Origin: Variovorax davisae
GTDB lineage: Bacteria; Pseudomonadota; Gammaproteobacteria; Burkholderiales; Burkholderiaceae_C
Reading direction: 5' to 3'
Length of the DNA stretch: 64,000 nucleotides
NCBI RefSeq assembly: GCF_030316845.1
Contig: NZ_JASZYS010000004.1
Span: 310,001 to 374,000 of the forward strand
Shown in pieces: positions 26,450 through 35,028 of the stretch (its first letter is position 1; each line of letters starts with the position of its first letter). The notes beneath the pieces were generated by a model, which had not been told where the DNA came from, searched no databases, and saw only the letters and a list, made by a program, of their open reading frames with translations. A program made the translations under genes and the position numbers.

Positions 26450-26930
26450 ACGCATCGGGGACGTTGCCACGTTCGGTTGGATTTGCTCCGAGTCTCATGA
26501 TCCGGGCCGTCGCGCAGATCGGGAGGTCGCCCCGCGCTGACTCGTCGCGGAACGTCGCCAACGTCAAGGTTCCCTGCACCAGAACCTCGCATGCCCAGCG
26601 CGCCGTCATCTTGCTGGCCTTGATGGGAATGGGCGCCCCGGCCGGCCTGACGACGGCATCTCGGACGACCGTCTCGAGCCAGCAGGTTTCGGCCTCGTAC
26701 CCCAGGTACAAAACGCCGAACTCGTTCGCAGCCGGAACATGGGCGGGGCAGTCGTACCGGTTGTTGCCCTTGACCGCGGGGTCCAGCGGGTCCTTGCCAT
26801 TCCAGTACACGCGGTGCAGCCGCGCACGGGTGACCGTGACCACGTCCACCTGAAAAGGAGACGGCAGCGAGGGCGGCGAATAGGTTGGCGTCGGCGCGAC
26901 CGCAGGCGTCGCCGGTATGGCGGCGCTCAT
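26409..26930 (-). pseudogene. RES-domain toxin, 3'-truncated
   Basis: The minus-strand frame opens at the ATG at 26930 and gives a RES-type N-terminus: RLHRVYWNGKDPLDP, NRYDCP, FGVLYLGYEAETCWLETVVRD, with the Arg and Glu expected in the RES NAD-phosphorylase active site. Family similarity stops near ICATARIMRL (about 26490). The last 25 or so codons run into the adjacent scar, and the Ser-containing C-terminal third is missing. RES toxins degrade NAD+ and are paired with Xre/MbcA-like antitoxins; this copy is probably dead. The ATG overlaps the end of the upstream antitoxin-like gene by 4 bp. Confidence 0.65.
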
Positions 26931-27838
26931 GCGGTCTGGGGTGCGTCGGCAGATTCCGCTTCAAGCGTCTGGAGCACGAGGGCCAGCGCGGCGGGGCCGT
27001 CCACCGCAGTGCCAAGGTACTGGGCGAGCTCGGCTTTGCGCACCTGTTGCTGCGTGGTCAACGATTCCGCCGGCAACAGCAACTCGAAAGGTCGCATGCC
27101 ATTCAAGGAGCCGTTGGGCGCCACCAGGAAGTGGTAGAGGTCCCAAGGATCGGCGACCGCGGACAGCAGCGCCTTCGTCGCGTCCGCACCGATGCCCAGC
27201 GCCCAGACAGGGATCCGATAGTCGTCGTTCTGCTGAAGCTGAAGGGCCAGCAGTTTGTTGTCGCGCACTCGACGCCGAACGGCGGCCTCCCCGAGGCCGA
27301 ACACCTGCGCGACCTCCCCGGTCGACTTGAACTGGTCGGAGGCCAGCACCGAGCGCTTGTACTGGAGGCCTCGCAGAAGCAGAGCCTCCCAGCCTTCTTC
27401 AGGATCCGTGACGACGCTTTCGGCCTCCGCTTGCGCCGCCAGGGCCGTCGAGACTTCGCGAAGCAACTCGGATTCGCTCATGGGGCGTTGCTGGCTTTGG
27501 GCCTGCTTGATGGAATCGACCGTCAGCTCGATGACCCGAGCGACCGTGTCGAAGGCGATGTGCGCTGCTCCCCCATGCTTCGCACTCGGCTTGACGAGGA
27601 TTTCGCGTTGGGCGACTTTCTTCTTGAGGAGACTTACAGTGCGACGACGGTCGCCAGGCGACTTCTTGGTGACCTCGACGACGTCCTGCCTGCTGTTCTT
27701 GAGCCCTATCTGTCCCGCAGAGGTATTCGTGCCCTGCCACACGCTGAGTGAGCGGGCCTCGATGACCAAGGTGTCCGCCGCTCCGACCTTCGGCGGGGCC
27801 TGTTCGGACGCCTTGGGACGCTTGGAGAGAGTGGTCAT
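26927..27838 (-). CDS. Probable antitoxin/regulator paired with RES
   Basis: 303 residues. A disordered basic N-terminus is followed by a helical region (VARVIELTVDSIKQAQSQQR). A helix-turn-helix-like segment (FKSTGEVAQVFGLGEAAVRRRVRDNKLLAL) comes next, and a C-terminal part (DPWDLYHFLVAPNGSLNGMRPFELLLPAE) recalls the toxin-binding end of MbcA/Xre antitoxins (small domain, then a residue pattern ending in P.ELL). It sits immediately upstream of the truncated RES gene with a 4-bp overlap, the usual antitoxin-toxin order. It is longer than classic MbcA-type antitoxins. The role is inferred mainly from context and the C-terminal motif. Confidence 0.65.
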   Translation of the reverse strand: MTTLSKRPKASEQAPPKVGAADTLVIEARSLSVWQGTNTSAGQIGLKNSRQDVVEVTKKSPGDRRRTVSLLKKKVAQREILVKPSAKHGGAAHIAFDTVARVIELTVDSIKQAQSQQRPMSESELLREVSTALAAQAEAESVVTDPEEGWEALLLRGLQYKRSVLASDQFKSTGEVAQVFGLGEAAVRRRVRDNKLLALQLQQNDDYRIPVWALGIGADATKALLSAVADPWDLYHFLVAPNGSLNGMRPFELLLPAESLTTQQQVRKAELAQYLGTAVDGPAALALVLQTLEAESADAPQTA

Positions 27839-27840
27839 CA

Positions 27841-27865
27841 GGTTACGTTGGTTTCGTTGGTTACG
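27841..27865. repeat. Direct repeat in the RES-module promoter
   Basis: GGTTACG occurs at 27841-27847 and 27859-27865, 18 bp apart, just upstream of the antitoxin-like gene. It is a possible autoregulatory operator; no further support was found. Confidence 0.35.
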
Positions 27866-27936
27866 CAGCAGTCTAGCGGAAGCGCGGAACCCTGTCGATC
27901 ATGCGGCCGCTTCGACTGCGAGCCGCGCGCTCCGAA

Positions 27937-28374
27937 CTAGCTCCCCGGCGCCTTCGCAACCCTCTTTCTTCCCACCCCCACACCCCCAGCCCCCGCAGCC
28001 CGCACGATCCGTTGAAAGGTCGGGCATTCCATATGGCTGGGCGCCGGGCAGGCGGCCGCGTGCCGCAGCCCGTCGCGCATGGCGCTCAGCTTGCGGATCG
28101 TGCGGTCGAGCTCGTCCGCCTTGGCCGCGAGCAGCTGGCGGTCGATGCGCGGCTGCCCCTCGGGCGCGAACATGCGCGCGATCTCGTCGAGCGAGAAGCC
28201 GGCGGCGCGCCCCAGCGCGATCAGCGCAAGCCGTTCGAGCACGCCGGGATCGAACAGGCGGCGCAGCCCGCGCCGGCCGGTGGAGGCGATCAGCCCCTTT
28301 TCGTCATAGAAGCGCAGCGTCGATGCGGGAACGCCCGATTGCTGCGCCACCTCGGCAATGTCCAGCTGTCTCAC
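27937..28374 (-). CDS. MerR-family regulator
   Basis: 145 residues from a GTG at 28374. The MerR helix-turn-helix and wing are clear (LDIAEVAQQSGVPASTLRFYDEKGLI ... RRLFDPGVLERLALIALGRAAGFSLDEIARMF). A dimerisation helix (KADELDRTIRKLSAMRDGL) follows, with a tail holding two Cys (AACPAPSHMECPTF). Two Cys is fewer than the four of SoxR, so metal or thiol sensing is possible but unproven. It is divergent from the methyltransferase at 28450, with a SoxR-box-like palindrome between the two. A 44-bp piece of this gene is duplicated at 26067. Confidence 0.88.
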   Translation of the reverse strand: MRQLDIAEVAQQSGVPASTLRFYDEKGLIASTGRRGLRRLFDPGVLERLALIALGRAAGFSLDEIARMFAPEGQPRIDRQLLAAKADELDRTIRKLSAMRDGLRHAAACPAPSHMECPTFQRIVRAAGAGGVGVGRKRVAKAPGS

Positions 28375-28378
28375 CCTC

Positions 28379-28400
28379 TTGACCTCAAGTCGACTTGAAG
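28379..28400. promoter_or_regulatory. SoxR-box-like MerR operator
   Basis: TTGACC (28379-28384) overlaps CCTCAAGT-CG-ACTTGAAG (28383-28400), a nearly perfect 18-bp palindrome with the CCTCAAGT/ACTTGAGG form of SoxR-class operators. It lies between the divergent MerR and methyltransferase genes, just upstream of the MerR start, so it probably controls both. Confidence 0.7.
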
Positions 28401-28449
28401 TTGCACAGTCTAGCTCCCGCCTCTAGAGGGCAAGCAAAGGAAGACGAGC

Positions 28450-29304
28450 ATGGATGCCATCACGCACCCCACCGACAACGAGCAGACCGCGCTGTGGAAC
28501 GGCCGCGCCGGACGCGCCTGGGTCGACGCACAGGAGGTGCTCGACCAGATGTTCAAGCCGTTCGAAGACCGGCTCGCCGAAGCGGTGCGCGCCGCAGATG
28601 CGCACCGGGTGCTCGACGTCGGCTGCGGCACGGGCAGCACGACGCTCGCCGTGGCGCGGCTGCTCGGCGCCGAGGGCCGCTGCACCGGCATCGACATTTC
28701 GGAGCCGATGATCGCCGCCGCCCGGGCCCGCGCCGAACGCGAAGGCACGCCGGCCAGCTTCGTCGGCGCCGACGCGCAGACCCACGCGTTCGAGCCTGCG
28801 AGCTTCGACATGATCATTTCGCGCTTCGGCGTCATGTTCTTCGACGACCCGGCCAGAGCCTTTGCGAACCTGCGGCGTGCCGCGAGGGATGGCGCCGAGT
28901 TGCGCTTCGTCGCCTGGCGGAGTGCCGCGGAGAATCCGTTCATGACGACGGCAGAGCGGGCTGCGGCGCCGCTGCTGCCGAACCTGCCCGCCCGCCAGCC
29001 GGATGCGCCGGGGCAGTTCGCGTTTGCCGACCGGCGCCGGGTCTACGCCATCCTGGAGGAGAGCGGGTGGGGCGAGATCGATATTCGGCCGATCGATGTG
29101 GCGTGCACCATGCCTGAGAGAGAGTTGGTTGGCTACCTGACGCGGCTTGGTCCGGTCGGGCTGGTTCTTCAGGAGGCGGACGAGCGCGCTCGGATGCGGA
29201 TCATCGAAACGGTGCGCGACGCGTTTGAGCCCTATGTGCATGGGGATGAAGTTCGGCTTACGGCGGCCTGCTGGCTGGTTGGTGCTCGGGCGGTGTCTGT
29301 CTGA
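28450..29304 (+). CDS. Class I SAM-dependent methyltransferase
   Basis: 284 residues. The SAM-binding core is VLDVGCGTGSTTLAVARLL (residues about 53-71), followed by the acidic end of strand 2 (GIDISEPMI), then VGADAQTHAF and FDMIISRFGVMFFDDP, as in UbiE/Methyltransf_25-type enzymes. The C-terminal region (FADRRRVYAILEESGWGEIDIRPID) helps form the acceptor pocket. The acceptor is unknown. Pairing with the divergent MerR gene across an operator suggests expression under that regulator. Confidence 0.87.
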   Translation: MDAITHPTDNEQTALWNGRAGRAWVDAQEVLDQMFKPFEDRLAEAVRAADAHRVLDVGCGTGSTTLAVARLLGAEGRCTGIDISEPMIAAARARAEREGTPASFVGADAQTHAFEPASFDMIISRFGVMFFDDPARAFANLRRAARDGAELRFVAWRSAAENPFMTTAERAAAPLLPNLPARQPDAPGQFAFADRRRVYAILEESGWGEIDIRPIDVACTMPERELVGYLTRLGPVGLVLQEADERARMRIIETVRDAFEPYVHGDEVRLTAACWLVGARAVSV

Positions 29305-29415
29305 ACTTCGCGGATTTAGGCTAGTGGGAAACACGCTGATACATTCGAACGTTTGCATTCCCGTCCTCTTGATCTGTTCGAAGCGTCAACTCATCGCACG
29401 TAGGAGAAATCAAAC

Positions 29416-31077
29416 ATGGTGCAGAAGTTATCCGGTAGTCGTCGCGAGTCCAACTTACGTGTGCTTTTTGGACAGCGCGCTGCGTTGGGCATAGAACTCG
29501 CGCCGAACACAGTGATGATTGTCCCGTCTGTCGACGGCTGGAATGACTTCGGGCATCACACCCGGATCGATTTCCGGATCCGCATGCGCTCGGCAAGCAA
29601 GCCAGTTGCGGCCAGTGGGTTCATTGGTTTCGTTGCCCCTGACGCAGATCAGAACGGCAAGGACCTGCTTGAGCAATTGGTTGCCACCCGGGGTGAGTCA
29701 ACCGTAAACGCAACGGCCGATGACCGCTTCTTCACTATGCTTCCCGACATGGAGTCCTATCGGAGGCTGGTACAAATCCTGGATGCCGACGACGCCACAG
29801 AAGCATTGACTGCAGTAAACGATCTCGTAGCCTTGAACGAGTTCGATTCGACTGGAGAGATCCTGGAAATCGCGACTCAGTCAGAAGTGTTCGCACTTTC
29901 CTTCATGCGCAGTTCGGACTCGTACTTCGCGTACAAGAACGCTGGGCAACTGTTGCGAGGGCTGTCGAGTGAGAGCACCGGCATCTTGTCTCCAAGCTTG
30001 GCCATTCGATTTCAGCTGCCGGGCCGTGGGAACGAGCACGATCTCAAATTCAACTTCGATCACGCCGCTGATTTGCCGAAGCGAATCGCGGTAATCATCG
30101 GGAAGAATGGCGTCGGCAAAAGCCAGACGCTGGGCCGAATCGTCCGTGCAGCCATTGATGGCAACGAAACGTTGACTGATGGAACCGAGGGCGGTCGACC
30201 GCTCATCAACCGAATTCTCGCATTTGCACCAACGAATGAGGCCGAGTCAGTCTTCCCTACAGACAAGAGGAAGCGACCGCGTATTTGGTACCAGCGCTAT
30301 TCGATGAATCGTTCGCGCCGATCCAGGCGGAACGACTATGTATCAGACCTGATCGTTCAGGTAGCGCGATCGACGCAAACCATTGCTTCAAAGTCCCGCT
30401 GGGAGATCTTCACAGAGGCGCTCAATGCCATCGCGGCGCCTTGGCAGATCAATCTAGTCACCAAGGCATCATCGGCGACTTACGTGCCGCTGGCCGGGCT
30501 ACCCAACGGACCAGAGCAAAGGGTATTAGCGAGATTTGCTTCGATCGACGTCAAAAAGGAACCCGCGCGCGTGGTGGGAAAAGAAGGCTACCCGTTGAGC
30601 AGCGGGGAGATATCCTTCTTGAAGTTTGCAGCGCAGGCCAGCTTGCATATCGAGAATGGATCACTCCTGTTGCTGGACGAACCGGAAACACATCTGCACC
30701 CCAACTTCATCAGTCGATTTGTGTCCTTGTTAGACAGCTTGCTGGAATCAACCGGATCATCGGCCATCATCGCAACACACTCAGCGTACTTCGTTCGGGA
30801 AGTGTTTCGTGAACAGGTTACCGTCCTAAGCGTGGATAGCGAAGATATGGTGCGGGTACAGCGACCGAAGCTGAGAACCTTCGGCGCAGACGTTGGTGCA
30901 ATCTCCTATTTTGTGTTTGGCGAAGACGAACCGTCGAGGTTAGCCGGTGAAGTCGAGCGCAGGCTGCTCGCCACGAATCTCGCGTGGTCTCACATCTACG
31001 AGCAATACAAGGACGAGCTTTCGCTAGAAATGCTGAATGCTCTGCGCGCAGCGATCGAAGGCAAGGAGCGCGCGTGA
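29416..31077 (+). CDS. AAA ATPase of a Septu-like defence pair (PtuA-like)
   Basis: 553 residues; RBS AGGAGA lies 8 bases upstream. An N-terminal region of about 220 residues without a recognised fold precedes Walker A (GKNGVGKS, 229-236). An ABC/SMC-type signature LSSGE (394-398) and Walker B with catalytic Glu (LLLLDEPETHLHP, about 417-429) follow, then the switch His region (IIATHSAYF). This AAA_21/OLD-like arrangement is that of PtuA. The next gene, overlapping by 4 bp, encodes an HNH protein, completing the two-gene Septu layout. Canonical PtuA has its P-loop near the N-terminus, so the long N-terminal extension is unusual and suggests a divergent subtype. Confidence 0.82.
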   Translation: MVQKLSGSRRESNLRVLFGQRAALGIELAPNTVMIVPSVDGWNDFGHHTRIDFRIRMRSASKPVAASGFIGFVAPDADQNGKDLLEQLVATRGESTVNATADDRFFTMLPDMESYRRLVQILDADDATEALTAVNDLVALNEFDSTGEILEIATQSEVFALSFMRSSDSYFAYKNAGQLLRGLSSESTGILSPSLAIRFQLPGRGNEHDLKFNFDHAADLPKRIAVIIGKNGVGKSQTLGRIVRAAIDGNETLTDGTEGGRPLINRILAFAPTNEAESVFPTDKRKRPRIWYQRYSMNRSRRSRRNDYVSDLIVQVARSTQTIASKSRWEIFTEALNAIAAPWQINLVTKASSATYVPLAGLPNGPEQRVLARFASIDVKKEPARVVGKEGYPLSSGEISFLKFAAQASLHIENGSLLLLDEPETHLHPNFISRFVSLLDSLLESTGSSAIIATHSAYFVREVFREQVTVLSVDSEDMVRVQRPKLRTFGADVGAISYFVFGEDEPSRLAGEVERRLLATNLAWSHIYEQYKDELSLEMLNALRAAIEGKERA

Positions 31078-31937
31078 ACAAGATTCCCTTGCCACCGTAT
31101 GACGATGCTGGGGCGTTCCTTACCCTGTCAAACAATCATCTTTTGGCAAGCTATCCGCAGCTTCAGGCAGTGGTTGGAACTGTCCAGTCCAGCTACGCGC
31201 ATTACGTGGCCGCTCGTGGCGCTCCTCTTCTTGTGTTGCAGCCCGTGGGTGACAACGTCGCGAAGTTCCTGAAAGGGCACTATTCGTCGCCTCCGACTGA
31301 TTTAGCTCACATTACCGAGATGCGCGAGTCATCCGAGCATCTCGTCTGCCCCATGTGTGGGTCAATGCACAGCGGCACGCTTGATCACTACCTACCCAAG
31401 AATGGATTTCCGACTTTCGCCATCTTCTCGAAGAATCTCGTCCCGGCGTGCAAGTGCAACAGCAAGAGAAAAGAGACGCTCACGGGCGCCAGCCCAAACG
31501 AGCGCGTGTTGCATCCATACTTCGATGAGTGTCTGGGGGAGCGACTTGTAAGGGCTCAGTTCGACGACCTAGGCGATGTGCCTCGAGTCTCGCTCTCCTT
31601 GATGATTCCGAATACACATCCGCACCATTCCGCGATCAGCTTTCATGTTCGATCGATTGTTCAAAGGTCAGCGCTTCGGAAGTACCTGGCAGATCGATGG
31701 AGTTCGCTGTTTCGCAAGCCAAGTCTCGTAGTTCGCGCGCTTGGGAAGAACGTTGCGACAGCAGCCGAACTGGATGAGATCCTGGAGAATGAGCGCGACG
31801 CCCTTGACGACTTGCACAGGGGAAAGAACAACTGGAACTCGATTTTCGTGTCTGGCTTGCTCCAACCGCCCGTTGTGATTTGGTTAACCGCTCGACTATC
31901 GGTTCCAGGGCGCGAGCCGGATAGCCCTCTTGGCTAG
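31074..31937 (+). CDS. HNH endonuclease of the Septu-like pair (PtuB-like)
   Basis: 287 residues from the GTG at 31074, which overlaps the ATPase stop by 4 bp and has AGGAG 5 bases upstream. The nuclease motif is CPMCG (Cys92, Cys95), LDHYLPKNGFPTFA (Asp104, His105), FSKNLVPACKCNSKRK (Asn121, Cys126, Cys128). It is an HNH fold with a zinc knuckle, as in PtuB and related retron-associated nucleases. The C-terminal half (HPYFDEC ... DRWSSLFRKPSLVV) is helical. With the ATPase it is expected to cut DNA or tRNA on phage infection; the target is unproven. Confidence 0.83.
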   Translation: MNKIPLPPYDDAGAFLTLSNNHLLASYPQLQAVVGTVQSSYAHYVAARGAPLLVLQPVGDNVAKFLKGHYSSPPTDLAHITEMRESSEHLVCPMCGSMHSGTLDHYLPKNGFPTFAIFSKNLVPACKCNSKRKETLTGASPNERVLHPYFDECLGERLVRAQFDDLGDVPRVSLSLMIPNTHPHHSAISFHVRSIVQRSALRKYLADRWSSLFRKPSLVVRALGKNVATAAELDEILENERDALDDLHRGKNNWNSIFVSGLLQPPVVIWLTARLSVPGREPDSPLG

Positions 31938-32249
31938 CGCTTTTACGGAGCGGCTGGTCACCGCGTCGAGACCTAGCCATTTGTCACGCCGGCATACAGC
32001 CGTCTCGACTGCTTCCAGGCGCTTCAAAGAAGCCGTGCACCTTTTGCGGTCAACCCATCGGCTGAGGCCAACCTGTGGGGGAAATGTCTCGCTTCGGTTG
32101 TTGTCCGTGGGCGCCCTGCCGTGGGCTGTGCGCCCGCCACGCCGCTCGCTGCGAACCAGAGACTAGGCCCATCAGTCATCAATTCTGTTGATGAATTCCC
32201 ACACCTGAGATAGACAAGAGATTCTTGATGTGTGACGATGTGTATCAAG

Positions 32250-33716
32250 ATGACTGATAAACCTCAATTCAAAATTTATTTTTCTGATTTTTTCGGTGTA
32301 ACGCCTAAGAAAATTGAAGAATATGGTGCATTTAACATTTCCTTGATCAATGATCTTCCGCTATTTGTAGACCCATTTTTACTGTTTAATAGTGAAAATG
32401 AAGAATACCGTGTCCAACATGATCAACTTATCAAGTACATGGTTTTTCTTAAGGGGAAATCAAAGCAAAACTTGCCGAAAGGATTGGTTCAGGCTTGGTA
32501 CTATTTTCCCGAGGTCAAGCAGAATTGGCTTGGCTTCAGCAAGACGGGAAATAATGGCAGAGGGCTGGGGCAAGAGTTTGCAGTATCGCTCAAGAACAAT
32601 TTGACGTCTATTTTTAGTGATTTTGGGGAAGAAGAAAATTCTCACACTCAGCTGGGGAAGCTGACTTTAATAAAAAATGGCGTCGGAAAAGATCAAATAA
32701 GTGATTTCACATGCAATTTGATACGCGGTTTTTTGGCAAAATATACGCAAGATTTTGCGGAAAAAAATATTGCAAGATCAAAACTTAAGGTTTTCAATAT
32801 TCCGAAGGCTCGTTTCAATTTTCAGACGGAAACATGGGCATCAGGAAAATTTTTGCTGCCCCGTTATGGGAATGATTTTGTACTTTTGACGCCCATAGAT
32901 ATTCTCACGAAAGATGAGGCGTGGATTTCTCATCGTGGATTCATTGAGGATTTTTCCGGCATAGTGGAATCGGTCTCAAACGAACAACTTAGAGTGCAGA
33001 TAAGTCGATACCTGGCCGATGAACTTCCCATAGATCCAACGCTTGCCGAGCGAGAGGTCGCAATCGAAAAGGCCGCCAGACGGTTTCCGTTTCTAATGGA
33101 CGAGTATGTTCGAAAAAAGGAACGAGACGGCTCTGGCGCGCGAGAAAGCAGCGCTGAAAAAGTACAAGCTGCCCAACAGATTTTTGTGAACTCCCTTTAC
33201 ACCCTCACGCGTCTGTTGGGGGGGACAAAATTTTACGAAACGAAACCAAATAGTCGCGAGGAAGGTCTGCGTCGAATTTCGTTTTTAAAGCACGTGATAG
33301 AAAAGCAGGATGGTTACCGTCTTTTTTATGTGAAAGGTAAGCCCGTCTCTAGAGAGAGTGATCTGCAGGTCATGTTTAAATTGACATGGTTTGCTTCCGA
33401 ATTTAGTTCGGATGCCGAAGTCAATAACGGCCGTGGGTCGGCTGACTTTCAAGTGTCGTATGGCAGCGCGGACAAGACGATCATCGAATTCAAACTTGCC
33501 AAGAACTCACAGCTTGAAAAAAATCTGCTGCATCAGTCGGAAATTTACTCTGACGCCGCGCGTGCCACGCATCCCCCGATCAAAGCCATCTTGTTTTTCA
33601 ATGATCGCGAACTTGTCAAAACACGCTCGTTACTTTCGAAGCATGGGTTGGATAATTGTCACGACGTGGTGCTGATCGATGCTCGCCGTCAAGATTCAGC
33701 GTCCAAAGCAGGTTGA
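32250..33716 (+). CDS. AT-rich unrecognised protein with PD-(D/E)XK-like nuclease motif
   Basis: 488 residues from the ATG at 32250 (MTDKPQFKIYFSDFFGV); a GTG at 32232 and an ATG at 32238 are in-frame alternatives, none with a strong RBS. The conserved-looking N-terminus (FGVTPKKIEEYGAFNISL, then INDLPLFVDPFLLF) suggests a widespread family that I cannot name. Near the C-terminus, GSADFQVSYGSADKTIIEFKLAKN has the nuclease spacing Asp398 ... Glu413-x-Lys415, followed by a helix with Gln (HQSEIYSDA). The gene is visibly AT-rich against the rest of the window, a sign of transfer. It lies between a Septu-like pair and a restriction operon, so a defence role is inferred. Confidence 0.72.
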   Translation: MTDKPQFKIYFSDFFGVTPKKIEEYGAFNISLINDLPLFVDPFLLFNSENEEYRVQHDQLIKYMVFLKGKSKQNLPKGLVQAWYYFPEVKQNWLGFSKTGNNGRGLGQEFAVSLKNNLTSIFSDFGEEENSHTQLGKLTLIKNGVGKDQISDFTCNLIRGFLAKYTQDFAEKNIARSKLKVFNIPKARFNFQTETWASGKFLLPRYGNDFVLLTPIDILTKDEAWISHRGFIEDFSGIVESVSNEQLRVQISRYLADELPIDPTLAEREVAIEKAARRFPFLMDEYVRKKERDGSGARESSAEKVQAAQQIFVNSLYTLTRLLGGTKFYETKPNSREEGLRRISFLKHVIEKQDGYRLFYVKGKPVSRESDLQVMFKLTWFASEFSSDAEVNNGRGSADFQVSYGSADKTIIEFKLAKNSQLEKNLLHQSEIYSDAARATHPPIKAILFFNDRELVKTRSLLSKHGLDNCHDVVLIDARRQDSASKAG

Positions 33717-34069
33717 TCTTTCGGTTCCTGGGTCCAGAATGGCATGACAGATCATTGGCTGCCTCTTGGCACGCTCGAACGAGAACGGGGGTTTGAGCAA
33801 GGTAATGGCCCAATTGACGGTTCTTGGGCAGCGCGTAGGAGGCGTGGCAGGTGCATCGACGATAAACAAGGGCGGCGTAGCCGCCCGCCAGGTAAAGACC
33901 GAACGACGTCACAGCTCTCCGTGGAGCGACGCGTCGCCGGCCGCAACTCATCACCTCACGTTGGCGAGCGAACTACCGAAGAACGCCCCTGTGTGCAGCC
34001 CGACCGGCCTTTAGCACCCAACCGCCAAACCCAAAAATCAGTCATTCGCGGTAGTGCTTTAATCGTTCC
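33717..34069. other. Intergenic stretch without a supported gene
   Basis: 353 bp between two convergent nuclease genes. It holds one GC-rich hairpin without a T run (33870-33886, GGGCGGC-GTA-GCCGCCC). Open frames exist on both strands, but none has a start with RBS or recognisable product. Confidence 0.5.
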
Positions 34070-34891
34070 TCAGACCGCTGTGCACGTCGGTGGCTGCATC
34101 TCCTTAATTTTGTCTCCATGCACGTCTGCCCATAAATCGTGCTGATCCGCGCCGGCGATAAAATTTCCGCTGTCGATTGCATCTGCAATCGCCGCGTTTG
34201 ATAGAAAGCGCGGCTTCATGTCAGGGAAAACGAAGGCGTGCCATCCAAGCGGGCTGTTCTCGCTAAGAAAAGGTCTAACACTGCTATGAGATACCCTGAA
34301 TCGTGTGTCCCGGTTGCGCTTCTTGATCTCAAAAGTCAGACCACAGCGAGCGCACTCGAGGTCCGGGCGCCTTTGCCTCTTTGTTTCGTCATATTTGATC
34401 TCAAAATATCCGGGCGTTTGGAGTAGACGGGCGTCGAATGAGTGTCCGGATCTATCTCGAAGCATTCTTGCAACGATTCGCTCCGCTTTTTCTCCCGCCT
34501 TTGCCCTCATAGCAAAGAGTCCATCCTCCTTTTGGGAGAAGATTCCAGCATGTTGGGGAGTTCCAATATAGACGATGTGTATCCAGAAAAAATCGATCGG
34601 AACAAAACCGTCTTGCGCTGGATGTGCGACGGCGTCAATTAAGTCGCCGCGCTCAAGTACCCTCTTCAGGTACTCAATCGCAGTGACCCATTCGGTGCCG
34701 AAGAACAAGCGATGATCGCGACGGATGATGAGTGAACCATCGAATTCCTGAAGACGAAGTTGTAGCCAGCCATCATTGGTCGAAAAATCGTCAATTCTCA
34801 ATCCGCGGATTAACGCTGGCTTGACTAATGAAAAAATGTCGTCACGAGGGCATTTTTCAATCCCAAAAATCGTGCTTGGAGTGTATTCCAT
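34070..34891 (-). CDS. Unrecognised protein with PD-(D/E)XK-type restriction nuclease domain
   Basis: 273 residues from the ATG at 34891, with AAGGAG only 3 bases upstream; a TTG 51 bp further up (34942) is an alternative. The C-terminal half has a nuclease pattern: a helix with Glu (GEKAERIVARMLRD), then RQRRPDLECARCGLTFEIKKRN, giving Asp ... Glu-x-Lys, and a terminal GWHAFVFPDMKPRFLSNAAI. The Cys pair in LECARC may be a zinc site with other residues. It is downstream of and on the same strand as the Mod/Res operon (138 bp apart), so it could be an accessory nuclease. No family name was recognised. Confidence 0.65.
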   Translation of the reverse strand: MEYTPSTIFGIEKCPRDDIFSLVKPALIRGLRIDDFSTNDGWLQLRLQEFDGSLIIRRDHRLFFGTEWVTAIEYLKRVLERGDLIDAVAHPAQDGFVPIDFFWIHIVYIGTPQHAGIFSQKEDGLFAMRAKAGEKAERIVARMLRDRSGHSFDARLLQTPGYFEIKYDETKRQRRPDLECARCGLTFEIKKRNRDTRFRVSHSSVRPFLSENSPLGWHAFVFPDMKPRFLSNAAIADAIDSGNFIAGADQHDLWADVHGDKIKEMQPPTCTAV

Positions 34892-34930
34892 CTGCTCCTT
34901 TTTAGCTGCATTGAGCGGCGTTGTCGTGCA

Positions 34931-34950
34931 CGGCAATATCAATATTGCCG
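34931..34950. promoter_or_regulatory. 20-bp palindrome upstream of the nuclease gene
   Basis: CGGCAATATCAATATTGCCG is a 9-bp perfect inverted repeat around CA, 40 bp before the probable nuclease start on the minus strand. A second hairpin (CGATCAA-TTT-TTGATCG, 34985-35001) lies just upstream. The first looks like an operator, the second like a weak terminator of the Res operon. Confidence 0.5.
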
Positions 34951-35028
34951 CTGAGGGTTTGCCTTATTCCGCGAGGTCTCGCATCGATCAATTTTTGATC
35001 GACCCAGATATGGATATGTTCGAACTAC

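Noticed and set aside
33744..34145. Plus-strand open frame between the two nucleases
   Set aside because: No RBS, no recognisable protein, and it runs antisense into the 34 kb nuclease gene.
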